From NCBI GenBank assembly GCA_963578605.1, contig CAUZEA010000097.1, forward strand, positions 1 through 21,590: DNA of 21,590 bases, read 5' to 3'. Source of the DNA: JAKVCB01 sp963578605. Its GTDB lineage: Bacteria; Planctomycetota; Planctomycetia; Pirellulales; Lacipirellulaceae. Made by a program: the position numbers and the translations under genes. Below the pieces are notes generated by a model. That model ran no database searches. It was not told where the DNA came from and saw only the letters and a program-made list of their open reading frames with translations. Positions 1 to 7,867 of the stretch are shown here, in pieces (within the stretch, counting starts at the first letter, position 1; each line of letters opens with the position of its first letter).

Positions 1-156
1 CTGTCAAACAGCGTGTCCACGAGTACAATGTTGAGATTCTCACCTGAAAGGTGAATTATGGGCGAAACACTTCTCGAGTTCGCGCCGGTTGTGCCACTAG
101 AATGATCGAGGGCGGTTGAACTTGACAACGGTTCTCACGCGCTTGGTTTTACACTC
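1..156. other. Left-edge intergenic stretch, possible gene tail
   Basis: Reading from base 3 on the plus strand, 14 sense codons (VKQRVHEYNVEILT) run to a TGA at 45-47. This could be the extreme C-terminus of a gene lying left of the window, but it is too short to assign. A perfect 6-bp inverted repeat (40-45 with 49-54, loop GAA) overlaps that stop; no T-run follows on either strand, so it is not a clear terminator. Nothing else is recognised before the first full gene. Confidence 0.25.
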
Positions 157-1344
157 ATGCTCTACCAATTTAATTTGGGGAAATCACGCTGGGGTGGCTG
201 GCGATGGCGGCACATCCCGGTGTACTACATGCTGTATTGGCAGCCCGGCAAGAGTACCCAAGACCGGGTCGTCTATCGTCCCTCAAGGCGAACACTCGGG
301 CACCTGCTCGGAATCAGCGGCCTGGCGCTGTTCTTACTCGCTCTACTCATATGGTACTCGGGATTTCCCTGGGCACCTGCTTCTGACCAGGGTGCCCAGC
401 CAAAACCGGTCCGTACCGTTACTGCCGAAGAAATTCAACAGGTTCAACAATTTACCGAGAAACTCAAACAGAACCTGTCACCGGAGATGCGTGCAGAACT
501 CGAGCAGAAGTCGGCTGCCCGAGTCAAAAAAATGCAACACCAAGTCGAGCAAAACAAAGCTGTGCGTCACACTGGTCACCTGATCATGACCATCCTCTAC
601 TGGGTTATGTATGGTAGCCTTTGCGCGGTCATGGTCTTGCCCCCGGCCGCCTATCCGTTCGAATGGGTGACTATCCAGCGGTCTGGTGACGACTTGATCG
701 TCCGTAAACGCGGGGTGTGGTCGGTGACCCGCCGCTGGCCACTGAGCACCTTTGGTCAAATCATCTGTTATGTCGACGCCGAAAGTCGACGGTCACCAGG
801 CGATATAAGCACGATTGTCGGATGGCGATGGATGGTCAAACTTGCCGCTCCGGCTGAGACCTGGATTGAACAGGAGCCGAGCCTGGTCGATGACCCGGAA
901 GTCGTGTTCTTTATTGATTACCGGAAAATCCAGCCCGCCAATGATGAACCGCTCCCGGGCAGTGTGAACAAGTTGACCGCACACTTACAAAGGTTGACAG
1001 GAATCGAGTCGGTGGTACGTGGTGAATTTTCGGTTGACCGCAGCCTCCTGCTGGGTGACCGCGTGACTCAACGGTATCCCATGGCAACCAAACCAAAGAT
1101 CACGCGTCATGTTGCCTACTCTCTTGACGAAATCCCCGCAGAACTCCGCCCGACGGCAGAAAAAATGTTTAAAGAAAGTGCCGAAAAAAAGGGGCCTGTC
1201 GTTCGTCAATCGTTTAGCGCAACGGTCCGTGACAGCGACGGCAACACGACCGTTTATAACTCGCTCGACGAAATGCCTCCCGAGATGCGTGCCCGATACG
1301 AAGAGGCGATACAACGGGCCAAGCGAGACCAGTCATCATCATAA
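157..1344 (+). CDS. Two-TM membrane protein with PH-like domain and repeated SLDE(I/M)P motif
   Basis: Unrecognised protein of 395 aa. Two hydrophobic segments are visible, at about residues 46-70 and 141-168, separated by a charged, coiled-coil-prone stretch (residues about 90-135). After the second segment, residues about 168-290 read as a beta-rich domain with alternating hydrophobics and a late 'HLQRLTGI' helix, the general pattern of bacterial PH-like domains; this is an inference. The C-terminus carries SLDEIP (322-327) and SLDEMP (369-374), each followed by P/A-E-(L/M)-R and an amphipathic helix. A related L-S-P-E-M-R sits at 107-112 in the inter-membrane stretch. The motif resembles short 'DEMPPEVR..YE' tails found in many hypothetical bacterial proteins. 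The ATG at 157 has no obvious Shine-Dalgarno site. It converges with the minus-strand gene at 1511. Coding status is well supported by length and composition; function is unknown. Confidence 0.8.
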   Translation: MLYQFNLGKSRWGGWRWRHIPVYYMLYWQPGKSTQDRVVYRPSRRTLGHLLGISGLALFLLALLIWYSGFPWAPASDQGAQPKPVRTVTAEEIQQVQQFTEKLKQNLSPEMRAELEQKSAARVKKMQHQVEQNKAVRHTGHLIMTILYWVMYGSLCAVMVLPPAAYPFEWVTIQRSGDDLIVRKRGVWSVTRRWPLSTFGQIICYVDAESRRSPGDISTIVGWRWMVKLAAPAETWIEQEPSLVDDPEVVFFIDYRKIQPANDEPLPGSVNKLTAHLQRLTGIESVVRGEFSVDRSLLLGDRVTQRYPMATKPKITRHVAYSLDEIPAELRPTAEKMFKESAEKKGPVVRQSFSATVRDSDGNTTVYNSLDEMPPEMRARYEEAIQRAKRDQSSS

Positions 1345-1510
1345 AGTTGAGCCACAAGTGGAGTTGATGGTTTTGTTCTCACGGGGGAGCAAAACGCCTT
1401 CTACTCCAAAGATGGCGCCTTTTTCGCTCGGTTCGTCGAGGTTCAGGCCCCCCAACTCACTATCCTCCCGAATGTGAACCCCCATCGTCGCTTCCAAAGA
1501 CTCCGGGATA
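1345..1510 (-). pseudogene. Possible 3' remnant of an ammonium-transporter-like gene
   Basis: This gap lies just downstream (minus strand) of the RidA-like gene. In the minus frame that continues to a stop near 1339, it reads MGVHIREDSELGGLNLDEP followed by SEKGAIFG. The spacing G-(V/L)-(R/H)-(I/V)-x-E-D-x-E-x-x-G-L-(D/N)-L resembles the conserved cytoplasmic tail of Amt ammonium transporters (typically 'LRVSEEEExxGLDLSEHG'). No transmembrane part is present and there is no start of its own, so if real it is only a terminal fragment. The match is short and may be chance. Confidence 0.25.
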
Positions 1511-2263
1511 TTACACGGTAACCAGCAATTCCTGTCGCACCCCGCGCATGTCCATCTCGAACTCAATGTCCACGACCGGAGGCCGGGAATAAAACCAGCG
1601 AACCCCCAGCCGCGCCGCTGCTGGAATACCCGGCAAGACCACCTGCTCTAAAAGGTGCTGCAACGGATGCGCAGTGTAAACTTCAACCTGGGACAGTTGA
1701 TCCCCCGAGACCTCCAGTCCCTGCATACGATCCTGCATGAGACCAACGACACAGCGGGATTTTTCGAGCAGCGCCTCGGGGCTGATCTCGCCAACACGTA
1801 CAATCCGCGTTTCCTCCAATTCACCCACAAGTTCCCCACCACCGGCTACCACAAAGGTCTTGCCAGGCTCATCGGTGGGAATCACGTAAGAGAACCCGAC
1901 CAACACGGTTTCGCCAGGAGGATCAACGACCGGCGAAACATTGGTTCGAGCCACCGGATTGTCCTCCCCGACCATCATCTCCCACGACTCCAACAACTGG
2001 CGGTATCCACCGTTAAAATCGATGAAACCCGCCATGGTGTGTGGCTGGGGGCAGCGCAACTGCACACCGCACAGTGCAAAGTGATCCCTCCCAATCGACT
2101 CCAGGTAACGGCGCACCTCGACCATTCCTGGATGCCACGGCAGCGGGCTGGACAGCGTGGCACAGGCAATCTCAAAACCGTCTGCTGCTACCACGCCAGA
2201 TGAGTACGGTGCTATCCCCTGCAGGTAGTAGTAATGACCGCGTTGGTTTTCTTTGAGCAGCAT
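1511..2263 (-). CDS. Protein with two RidA (YjgF/YER057c)-like domains
   Basis: The 250-aa product reads as two tandem RidA-like domains. Domain 1 (about 15-130) has the APYS-like entry, a 'VEVRRYLESIG' helix, the 'DFNGGYRQLLESW' helix matching the family's 'mNxxYxxfF', and NPVARTNVSPV, where R106 occupies the place of the arginine that binds the substrate carboxylate in true RidA. Domain 2 (about 140-245) has 'VVAGGGELVG', 'VEVYTAHP' and a final RPPVVDIEFEMD strand. RidA proteins are trimeric imine/enamine deaminases that clear reactive 2-aminoacrylate. A double-domain member with weak identity may instead be an inactive or binding relative. The ATG at 2263 has AGGGG 12 bases upstream as a modest ribosome site. 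It lies 99 bases downstream of the Tat-protein gene on the same strand and may share its transcript. Family assignment is fairly sure; activity is not. Confidence 0.72.
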   Translation of the reverse strand: MLLKENQRGHYYYLQGIAPYSSGVVAADGFEIACATLSSPLPWHPGMVEVRRYLESIGRDHFALCGVQLRCPQPHTMAGFIDFNGGYRQLLESWEMMVGEDNPVARTNVSPVVDPPGETVLVGFSYVIPTDEPGKTFVVAGGGELVGELEETRIVRVGEISPEALLEKSRCVVGLMQDRMQGLEVSGDQLSQVEVYTAHPLQHLLEQVVLPGIPAAARLGVRWFYSRPPVVDIEFEMDMRGVRQELLVTV

Positions 2264-2362
2264 GCGAAGTTAAGACCCCTGCTGAGTTACCACATCGACC
2301 GCTTGACGACTCACCCATGACTTGTGGCAAGGTTGTCTGGAATCTCACCGGGCAACAACAGA

Positions 2363-3709
2363 CTACAACAACCTTTTTTTGGCGGCTCCCAAAGGGTCCA
2401 CTCCGGGTGGCTGAGGGATGTCTTCGGTAAGAATTTCCCACGAGCTTCCGAATTCCCGCATCGCCTTAAAATCCTGCGGAGCATAGGACCACTCGAGTTC
2501 TGGCGTGGGCACCACCGCCCCGAGCTTGCGCGACCGCATAGCAGCTTCCAACACCCCGCTCACCATTAGTGTCCTCTCCACCGGATACGGACTCTGCCCC
2601 TGCTGGAAGTGATTCTGAATTGCATGGGCTAAGGCCCCAAACAGATTACGATTTATCCAAGGACCTACGTAAAAACTGGTAGCCTCTATTTCATGTCGAC
2701 CCGCGCGTCGACAAGCAAAGTTCCAGCGGATGGGAGTTTTACCAATCCTGAGAATCGCGGCGCGAAGTCGGTCGTGGTATTTCAACAAAATCGCATGGGG
2801 CTGGACTGGACTTTCATCGGCCAGCTGCTTTAAGGAGGGCAACGGCCGACCGAACTCTGCTTTCATCGCCGCCTCGGCCAGGTCCAAACTCCATCTCCGT
2901 TGGTCTGCCGCTCGCCATACTTCATCTCCCGCCAGAAATTCCACGCTCTCTATTCCGGTTTCACCTCCGCTGCGCACCTCGATCATCGACTGCAAAAGCT
3001 CTAAACCATGAAAGTCGTATGACTCCACCTGGCCCCCGTGAACTACCACTGCCTCTTGAAATTCAGTTCCCAACGGAAATTCCAGCGGCTGACGACGTTC
3101 GGCCAGCGGAACACTACTGCCGGCCATCAGGGGAATTCCCAGTTGCTGTGCTTCGTCGAACATCGCCTTCGCTTCCAGCCAACTGGTCGACAGGTGTTTG
3201 TCATTGAAGACCGGCACAAACCGTTGACTCCGTTTCATGACCGCTACGATTTCATCAAAAAAACGTTTCCGCGGGTATAATTTCTGCCCCAATGCGTTGG
3301 CCGGATAATTCCCATGTTCCCCAATTGAAAGCACCGCGTCGACGGCCAGTTTATCCCCGCCCATACAAAGCGCCTTATCAATGGTGGGGAACATCGGGAT
3401 CTTATATTTCCGCGCCACCTCGCGCGACATCTCGCGCTCGGGCAGCTGGTCGGCATAAAAAGAAACCACATCGACTCCCGGATCGGTCAGCTGACCGTTG
3501 AACAGGTACTGCTCAAGAAAGTTTTCCAAAATCACGTGCGTGTGCGAGCGATAGTAAAACTCCGTGAAGATCGCCGCAACCCGCGGGCGTTTCCTGCTCA
3601 GCAGACAGGCGATTGATCGTGAAGTCGGCAAACAACTGGTGCCAACGGCGAGTCCGCTTGCCGCCAAAAATTCACGCCTGGTCGGAATACTCTGCGCCGT
3701 GTTACGCAT
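2363..3709 (-). CDS. Tat-exported Gfo/Idh/MocA-like protein
   Basis: Starting at the ATG at 3709, the 448-aa product opens with a twin-arginine signal (TRREFLAASGLAVGTSCL), so export in the folded state is expected. An upstream in-frame ATG at 3784 would add 25 residues and bury the signal, so the internal start is preferred. The mature part begins RPRVAAIFTEFYY, a Rossmann-like first strand, then 'DVVSFYADQLP', 'AVDAVLSIGEHGNYP', 'GQKLYPRKRFFDEI' and 'FVPVFNDKHLS', and ends with a 'SPYPVERTLMVSGVLEAAM' helix. This follows the layout of planctomycete oxidoreductase-like proteins related to Gfo/Idh/MocA, with EHGNYP where classical enzymes have the catalytic E-K-P. No typical dinucleotide GxGxxG loop is visible, so it may be a non-enzymatic relative. 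The substrate is unknown. Confidence 0.7.
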   Translation of the reverse strand: MRNTAQSIPTRREFLAASGLAVGTSCLPTSRSIACLLSRKRPRVAAIFTEFYYRSHTHVILENFLEQYLFNGQLTDPGVDVVSFYADQLPEREMSREVARKYKIPMFPTIDKALCMGGDKLAVDAVLSIGEHGNYPANALGQKLYPRKRFFDEIVAVMKRSQRFVPVFNDKHLSTSWLEAKAMFDEAQQLGIPLMAGSSVPLAERRQPLEFPLGTEFQEAVVVHGGQVESYDFHGLELLQSMIEVRSGGETGIESVEFLAGDEVWRAADQRRWSLDLAEAAMKAEFGRPLPSLKQLADESPVQPHAILLKYHDRLRAAILRIGKTPIRWNFACRRAGRHEIEATSFYVGPWINRNLFGALAHAIQNHFQQGQSPYPVERTLMVSGVLEAAMRSRKLGAVVPTPELEWSYAPQDFKAMREFGSSWEILTEDIPQPPGVDPLGAAKKRLL

Positions 3710-4178
3710 CGCATGATCAATCCGTCGAAATTCTGTCACGCTGCTCCCTCGGGCGGTCAAAAACAAAGTGAAACAATAAGGCAACTACCACCAGCTTACC
3801 AATACCCCATTCAAAATGCGATGATCCGCTGCCTGATTCAACAATTCACCGAGCGTTACCACAGATCCACTTCAAACCGGTTAATCACACTCCACAAAAT
3901 ACCTGCCTCTCTGTCCGCAAATCAATGCCAGCCAAATTGTCATGCCGGAGACCTCCTGGAAAACAGCGCGCCTTATTTTTGATTCATTGTTCTGGGGAGT
4001 CTGTTTTGAACACCCCGGAAACGTGCTCAAGATAAGAACACGTTTTGACCGTTACCGCCCGGCGGCGGGCTTGATGTCGAGCCTTGCCATAATCAATACT
4101 GTTGCACTTCCTGGACTGGAACCACAATTCCTAGGCAGCCCGGCCAGGTGAGAGAGAAAACCAAATTCGCCCGCGTTC
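3710..4178. other. Intergenic region, nothing recognised
   Basis: This 469-base stretch lies between the divergent starts of the Tat-protein gene (minus) and the phosphotransferase pseudogene (plus). It has no long reading frame with protein-like composition. A GC-rich inverted repeat, CCGCC/GGCGG, lies near 4056-4068 and lacks a following T-run. Promoters for both flanking genes should be here, but no clear -35/-10 pair stands out. Confidence 0.5.
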
Positions 4179-4967
4179 ATGCCTGGAGTAGCACCCTTGA
4201 CGACTGACCAGCCACCCCCCTCCCCTGCCAATCCAAACCAGGTGGAGGTTGATTGGCTTGACTGGCATTTGCGGGCAGCCGGGCTGCTGCCAGAAGCGAC
4301 GGTCGAGAGTCTGCATTGCGAACCTGTGGGTGCCTCGGTCGGGTTTCTCTCGCGCATGGCGAGTATCGTCCCGCACTATTCTGGGCCCGTACCGGGGGTT
4401 CTGAAGAGCATGATCCTCAAGCTTGAGACCGACAGGCCAAATTTTCGTGAGCATTACCAGCTGCGAATTGGTAGCGTAGGAGCAACGCTGATTGAACGGG
4501 TACTCGAGCGGGATGACCTGCCCGATGCTGCAATCACCGCGCGGCCACGAACACTCGTGCACGGTGACCTGCGTGCCGACAACCTGCTGCTGGACGAACC
4601 AGGATCCGAAGATGAGGTGTTGATCCTCGATTGGAAAACGGCGACTCGCAGCCTCGGTGCCATCGATGTGGCGATGCTTATCGGCGGTAGCGAACCACCA
4701 CCCGAACGAGCCGGCCATTACCAGGAGCTTTTTGACAGCTGGCTGGTAACACTTTAGGCCAACGGCGTCGGGGACTACAAACGTGACGAACCGCTGTGGG
4801 ACCTGCGGCTTGCACTACTGAGTTGTCTGCGGATACCGCTCAAGGTCTTTGAAGAACTCGGTGGACCCGATTTCAAAAATGCCCGCGAAGCCCAGCTGGC
4901 CGATGTCTTTATTTTGCGGCACGTTAGCGCGGCACTTGAATTTGAGGTAGCCAGTGCCATGCCGTAG
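4179..4967 (+). pseudogene. Decayed ecdysteroid-kinase-like (EcKinase/APH-fold) phosphotransferase
   Basis: The frame opened by the ATG at 4179 keeps the start of an N-lobe ('GASVGFLSRM', 'KSMILKLETDRPNFR'), then jumps straight to the C-lobe with the catalytic loop HGDLRADNLLL and the metal-binding DWKT. The roughly 150 residues that normally lie between them (rest of N-lobe, hinge, helical subdomain) are missing, without loss of frame. A TAG at 4755-4757 ends the frame at 192 aa. The same frame then continues with protein-like sequence (ANGVGDYKRDEPLWDLRLAL and on to EFEVASAMP) to a TAG at 4965-4967. This matches the family's 'Y..L...GV..Y..e.lw.dyrlall' tail. Intact members are about 340-400 aa. 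One large deletion plus a nonsense codon makes decay much likelier than programmed readthrough. The intact enzyme would have phosphorylated a small hydroxylated molecule; the substrate is unknown. Confidence 0.75.
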
Positions 4968-5342
4968 CACAAAGATCCTCGGTGCAGAAAACGCATTGCC
5001 TCGAGTTGGAATGGCCTGACTGCATTCTGCTGCTTCATGAGCCACATAATTCCCAGCACCTCCGCGAACGATCGTACACCAAAGTTTATCCTGGAAATGC
5101 GTGAATAGAGGGCCACGGTTCACCCGGGTCGCGGTTTTTTTGCTGCCCCCGGTAAAACCGGGAAGCCCCGTATCGCTGCGACGACGCCCGGTCTCTCCCT
5201 GCAACAGCGGAAACAACTCGCGCCGCACGGTGCCACAGGTTTTGCTAGAATGAAAGGCTACGCTTCCGATTCTGCCATTCCATGATTCTTCGGTGACCAA
5301 CTCCCGTCGGCACTTTTTTTGCAACCAACGACTCTCGCTTTG
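4968..5342. other. Intergenic region upstream of the PSCyt1 gene
   Basis: These 375 bases contain no convincing gene. A perfect hairpin lies at 5148-5162 (stem CCCGGT/ACCGGG, loop AAA) but is not followed by a T-run on either strand. TAGAAT at 5246-5251 is a possible -10 for the downstream gene, without a good -35 at the right distance. A minus-strand open frame covers most of the stretch but continues antisense into two real reading frames and resembles no family. Confidence 0.45.
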
Positions 5343-7802
5343 ATGAAGACCATTTTGCAATTGCTGGTTGGTACTGTGTTGGTGACTTTCCCCGTCCCGG
5401 CCTGGTGCACCGACCAGGCAGCATCGACTACGTCGGTTGATTTCGCTCGCGAAATATTGCCTATACTTTCCAACAAGTGCTTCGTCTGCCACGGCCCATC
5501 GGCAGAAGATCCCGACCAACTCCGGCTCGATACCGAGCAGGCTGCCACGGCAGACCGGGGTGGTTACCACGGTGTGGATCCAGACAACCCGTCCAAGAGC
5601 GAACTGCTGCAACGCATTCACTCCCAAACCGAACCGATGCCACCACCCGAGGCCAAAAGACAACTCACCGCAGGTGAGCGTGAACTCCTCACCCAATGGA
5701 TTCGCGAAGGTGGGAAATACACCAAGCACTGGTCATTCGTTCCTCCGACCGCGTCTCGCCCGCGGTCGAATCCCACCGCCGAGCGTCATGAAATCATCGA
5801 TGCGCTCATATTGGATGGACTTCGGACAGCGGGAATTGATTTTGCGCCCGAAGCCGACAAAGCAATTTTGGCCCGCCGAGTCGCGCTGGTGTTAACCGGG
5901 CTCCCTCCAGAGATTGACCAGTTGGAAGCGTTCCTTGGCGACAACCATCCCGATGCCTATGAGCGGTATGTCGATTCACTGCTTGAAAGCCCTCGCTTTG
6001 GGGAACACCAGGCCCGGTACTGGCTCGACGCCGTGCGGTACGGCGATACGCACGGACTGCACCTGGACAATCGCCGCGGCATTTACCCCTATCGCGACTG
6101 GGTGGTGAATGCCCTCAACAACAACCTGCCACTGGACAAGTTCATTATCTGGCAGCTCGCAGGCGATCTCCTGCCCGACCCGACTTTAGCACAACAGGTT
6201 GCCACCGGTTTTGTAAGAATGAACCCGACCACATCCGAAGGTGGGGTGATCCCCGAGGAATTCCAGGCCAAGAACAATTTTGATCGTGTCGAGACCCTGG
6301 GGACCGTGTTGCTCGGCGTGTCGCTCACCTGCGCACGCTGCCACACCCACAAATACGATCCGATTACGCAGACCGAATACTATCAACTGCTCGCTTTCTT
6401 CAACAGCACCGCTGAAGAATCCCTGGATGGCAATGCTTATACCTACAAACCGATCATCAACGCCCCCAACAGCCAGGCGGGCTGGATTCAGTGGAACCGG
6501 CTCGAAGAACAACGCGACGAGCTCATCACCCGTGCCCAGGCATGGATAGACGACCAGGCTGATTTCTCCAGCGATGCCAGGGCCACCTGGGATCGCAGCA
6601 ACCGGGATGAAAAACTGGGCCTGCTGGCTGAGGCCAACGGAGACTTTGCCCCGGTCGAACTCTCCGAAGAGGCGGGTGAAGTGGCAGCCCAGACGACAGA
6701 AGCCAGAAAAAGTTTTACCACCACGCTGGTAGCACGGGACCTTCCTGAACCGCGCGTCACCCGCCTGTTAAATCGAGGAGAATACAACCAGCCTGAGGGG
6801 GATCCCCTGGAACCGGACACCCTCAGCGTGATGGGGAAATTCCCGGAAAACTCGCCTCGTAACCGGATGGGATTGGCACAATGGCTCACCAGTTCCGATC
6901 ATCCACTTGTGAGGCGTGTGCTGCTCAACAGCATTTGGCAACGTACCTTTGGCAACGGGCTGGTCCGCACTCCCGAAGATTTTGGACTCCAGGGCGAGCA
7001 ACCAACGCATCCCGAACTTCTTGACTGGTTAGCCATAGACCTCTCTCGCTCCGGTTGGGACCTAAAGGGCATGTTGCGGTTGATGGTGACCAGTCGCACA
7101 TTTCGGCAAAGCTCCGCCTGGCGCACCGATGTCGACGATCCCGAAAACCGACTGTTTGCACGTGGTCCTCGTTATCGGCTCGATGCCGAAGTCCTGCGCG
7201 ACATTGGCTTGTGGGCAGGCGGCTTGCTCGATCCTGTTCAAGGAGGTGAAGGCATTAAACCTTACCAGCCAGCAGGATTGTGGAAAGCACTGGCCCACCC
7301 GAACAGTAACACAAACCTGTACATCCCCGACAGAGGATCGATCCAATACGGGCGTAGCGTGTATCTTTATTGGAAACGAACCAGCCCTCATCCCATGATG
7401 ACACTGTTTGACGCCCCTGATCGCGAGTCGAGTTGTGTAAAACGATCGACAACCAATACCCCGCTCCAGTCGTTGGGCCTGCTCAATGAAATTCAGCGAA
7501 TCACGATGGCTCGCTCTCTCGCCGAGCGTTTGCTACTCGAAGCAGATTCCGAACCTGCACGGCTGAATCTCTTGTTTCGATTACTGTCAAGCCGAGTCCC
7601 CAACAAGCGCGAACGTGCCGCCTGTGCGACACTGCTGCAGACACTGCGCAAAAGATATGCCGGTGCCCAAGACGATGCGCTGGCACTGCTTTCGCTCGGA
7701 GATGTTCAGCCCAACTCAAAACTCAACACGACAGAATATGCCGCTTGGACCCAGGTTGCTGTCACTGTCCTGGCAAGCGACCCGGCAATCTTACTCTATT
7801 GA
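5343..7802 (+). CDS. PSCyt1 / DUF1549 / DUF1553 planctomycete cytochrome-like protein
   Basis: The 819-aa product is chosen to start at the ATG at 5343, giving a clean signal peptide (MKTILQLLVGTVLVTFPVPA, cut near AWC). An in-frame TTG at 5319 would add eight residues. A PSCyt1 c-type heme domain follows with C46-x2-C49-H50 (CFVCHG) and 'EPMPPPEAKRQLT'. DUF1549 spans about 145-370, including 'LTGLPP', 'SPRFGEHQARYWLDAVRYGDT' and a second CARCH motif at 330-334 followed by HKYDPI. DUF1553 occupies about 500-770 ('NRMGLAQWL', 'VLLNSIWQRTFGNGLV', 'HPELLDWLA', 'SRTFRQSS', 'NTPLQSLGLLNE'). Proteins of this kind are periplasmic, abundant in planctomycetes and associated with sulfatase and polysaccharide loci; their reaction is not established. 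The DUF1549-DUF1553 linker is short and no LamG or second cytochrome domain is present, so it is on the small side. The DUF1501 gene follows after 65 bases. Confidence 0.93.
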   Translation: MKTILQLLVGTVLVTFPVPAWCTDQAASTTSVDFAREILPILSNKCFVCHGPSAEDPDQLRLDTEQAATADRGGYHGVDPDNPSKSELLQRIHSQTEPMPPPEAKRQLTAGERELLTQWIREGGKYTKHWSFVPPTASRPRSNPTAERHEIIDALILDGLRTAGIDFAPEADKAILARRVALVLTGLPPEIDQLEAFLGDNHPDAYERYVDSLLESPRFGEHQARYWLDAVRYGDTHGLHLDNRRGIYPYRDWVVNALNNNLPLDKFIIWQLAGDLLPDPTLAQQVATGFVRMNPTTSEGGVIPEEFQAKNNFDRVETLGTVLLGVSLTCARCHTHKYDPITQTEYYQLLAFFNSTAEESLDGNAYTYKPIINAPNSQAGWIQWNRLEEQRDELITRAQAWIDDQADFSSDARATWDRSNRDEKLGLLAEANGDFAPVELSEEAGEVAAQTTEARKSFTTTLVARDLPEPRVTRLLNRGEYNQPEGDPLEPDTLSVMGKFPENSPRNRMGLAQWLTSSDHPLVRRVLLNSIWQRTFGNGLVRTPEDFGLQGEQPTHPELLDWLAIDLSRSGWDLKGMLRLMVTSRTFRQSSAWRTDVDDPENRLFARGPRYRLDAEVLRDIGLWAGGLLDPVQGGEGIKPYQPAGLWKALAHPNSNTNLYIPDRGSIQYGRSVYLYWKRTSPHPMMTLFDAPDRESSCVKRSTTNTPLQSLGLLNEIQRITMARSLAERLLLEADSEPARLNLLFRLLSSRVPNKRERAACATLLQTLRKRYAGAQDDALALLSLGDVQPNSKLNTTEYAAWTQVAVTVLASDPAILLY

Positions 7803-7867
7803 ACCGTTTAGCTCCCCCTTCAACCAACTATTAACTTGCCACGGCACCAACTCCACCAGAGAAAACC

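Noticed and set aside
4755..4757. Programmed stop-codon readthrough in the phosphotransferase frame
   Set aside because: The gene also lacks about 150 residues of the kinase core, so decay explains the stop better than recoding.
5148..5162. Perfect 6-bp hairpin CCCGGT-AAA-ACCGGG
   Set aside because: No run of T follows on either strand, and it is not placed right after a gene end, so a terminator call is not supported.
4815..5729. Minus-strand open frame of 304 codons
   Set aside because: It runs antisense to the pseudogene tail and the PSCyt1 heme domain and its translation resembles no protein family.
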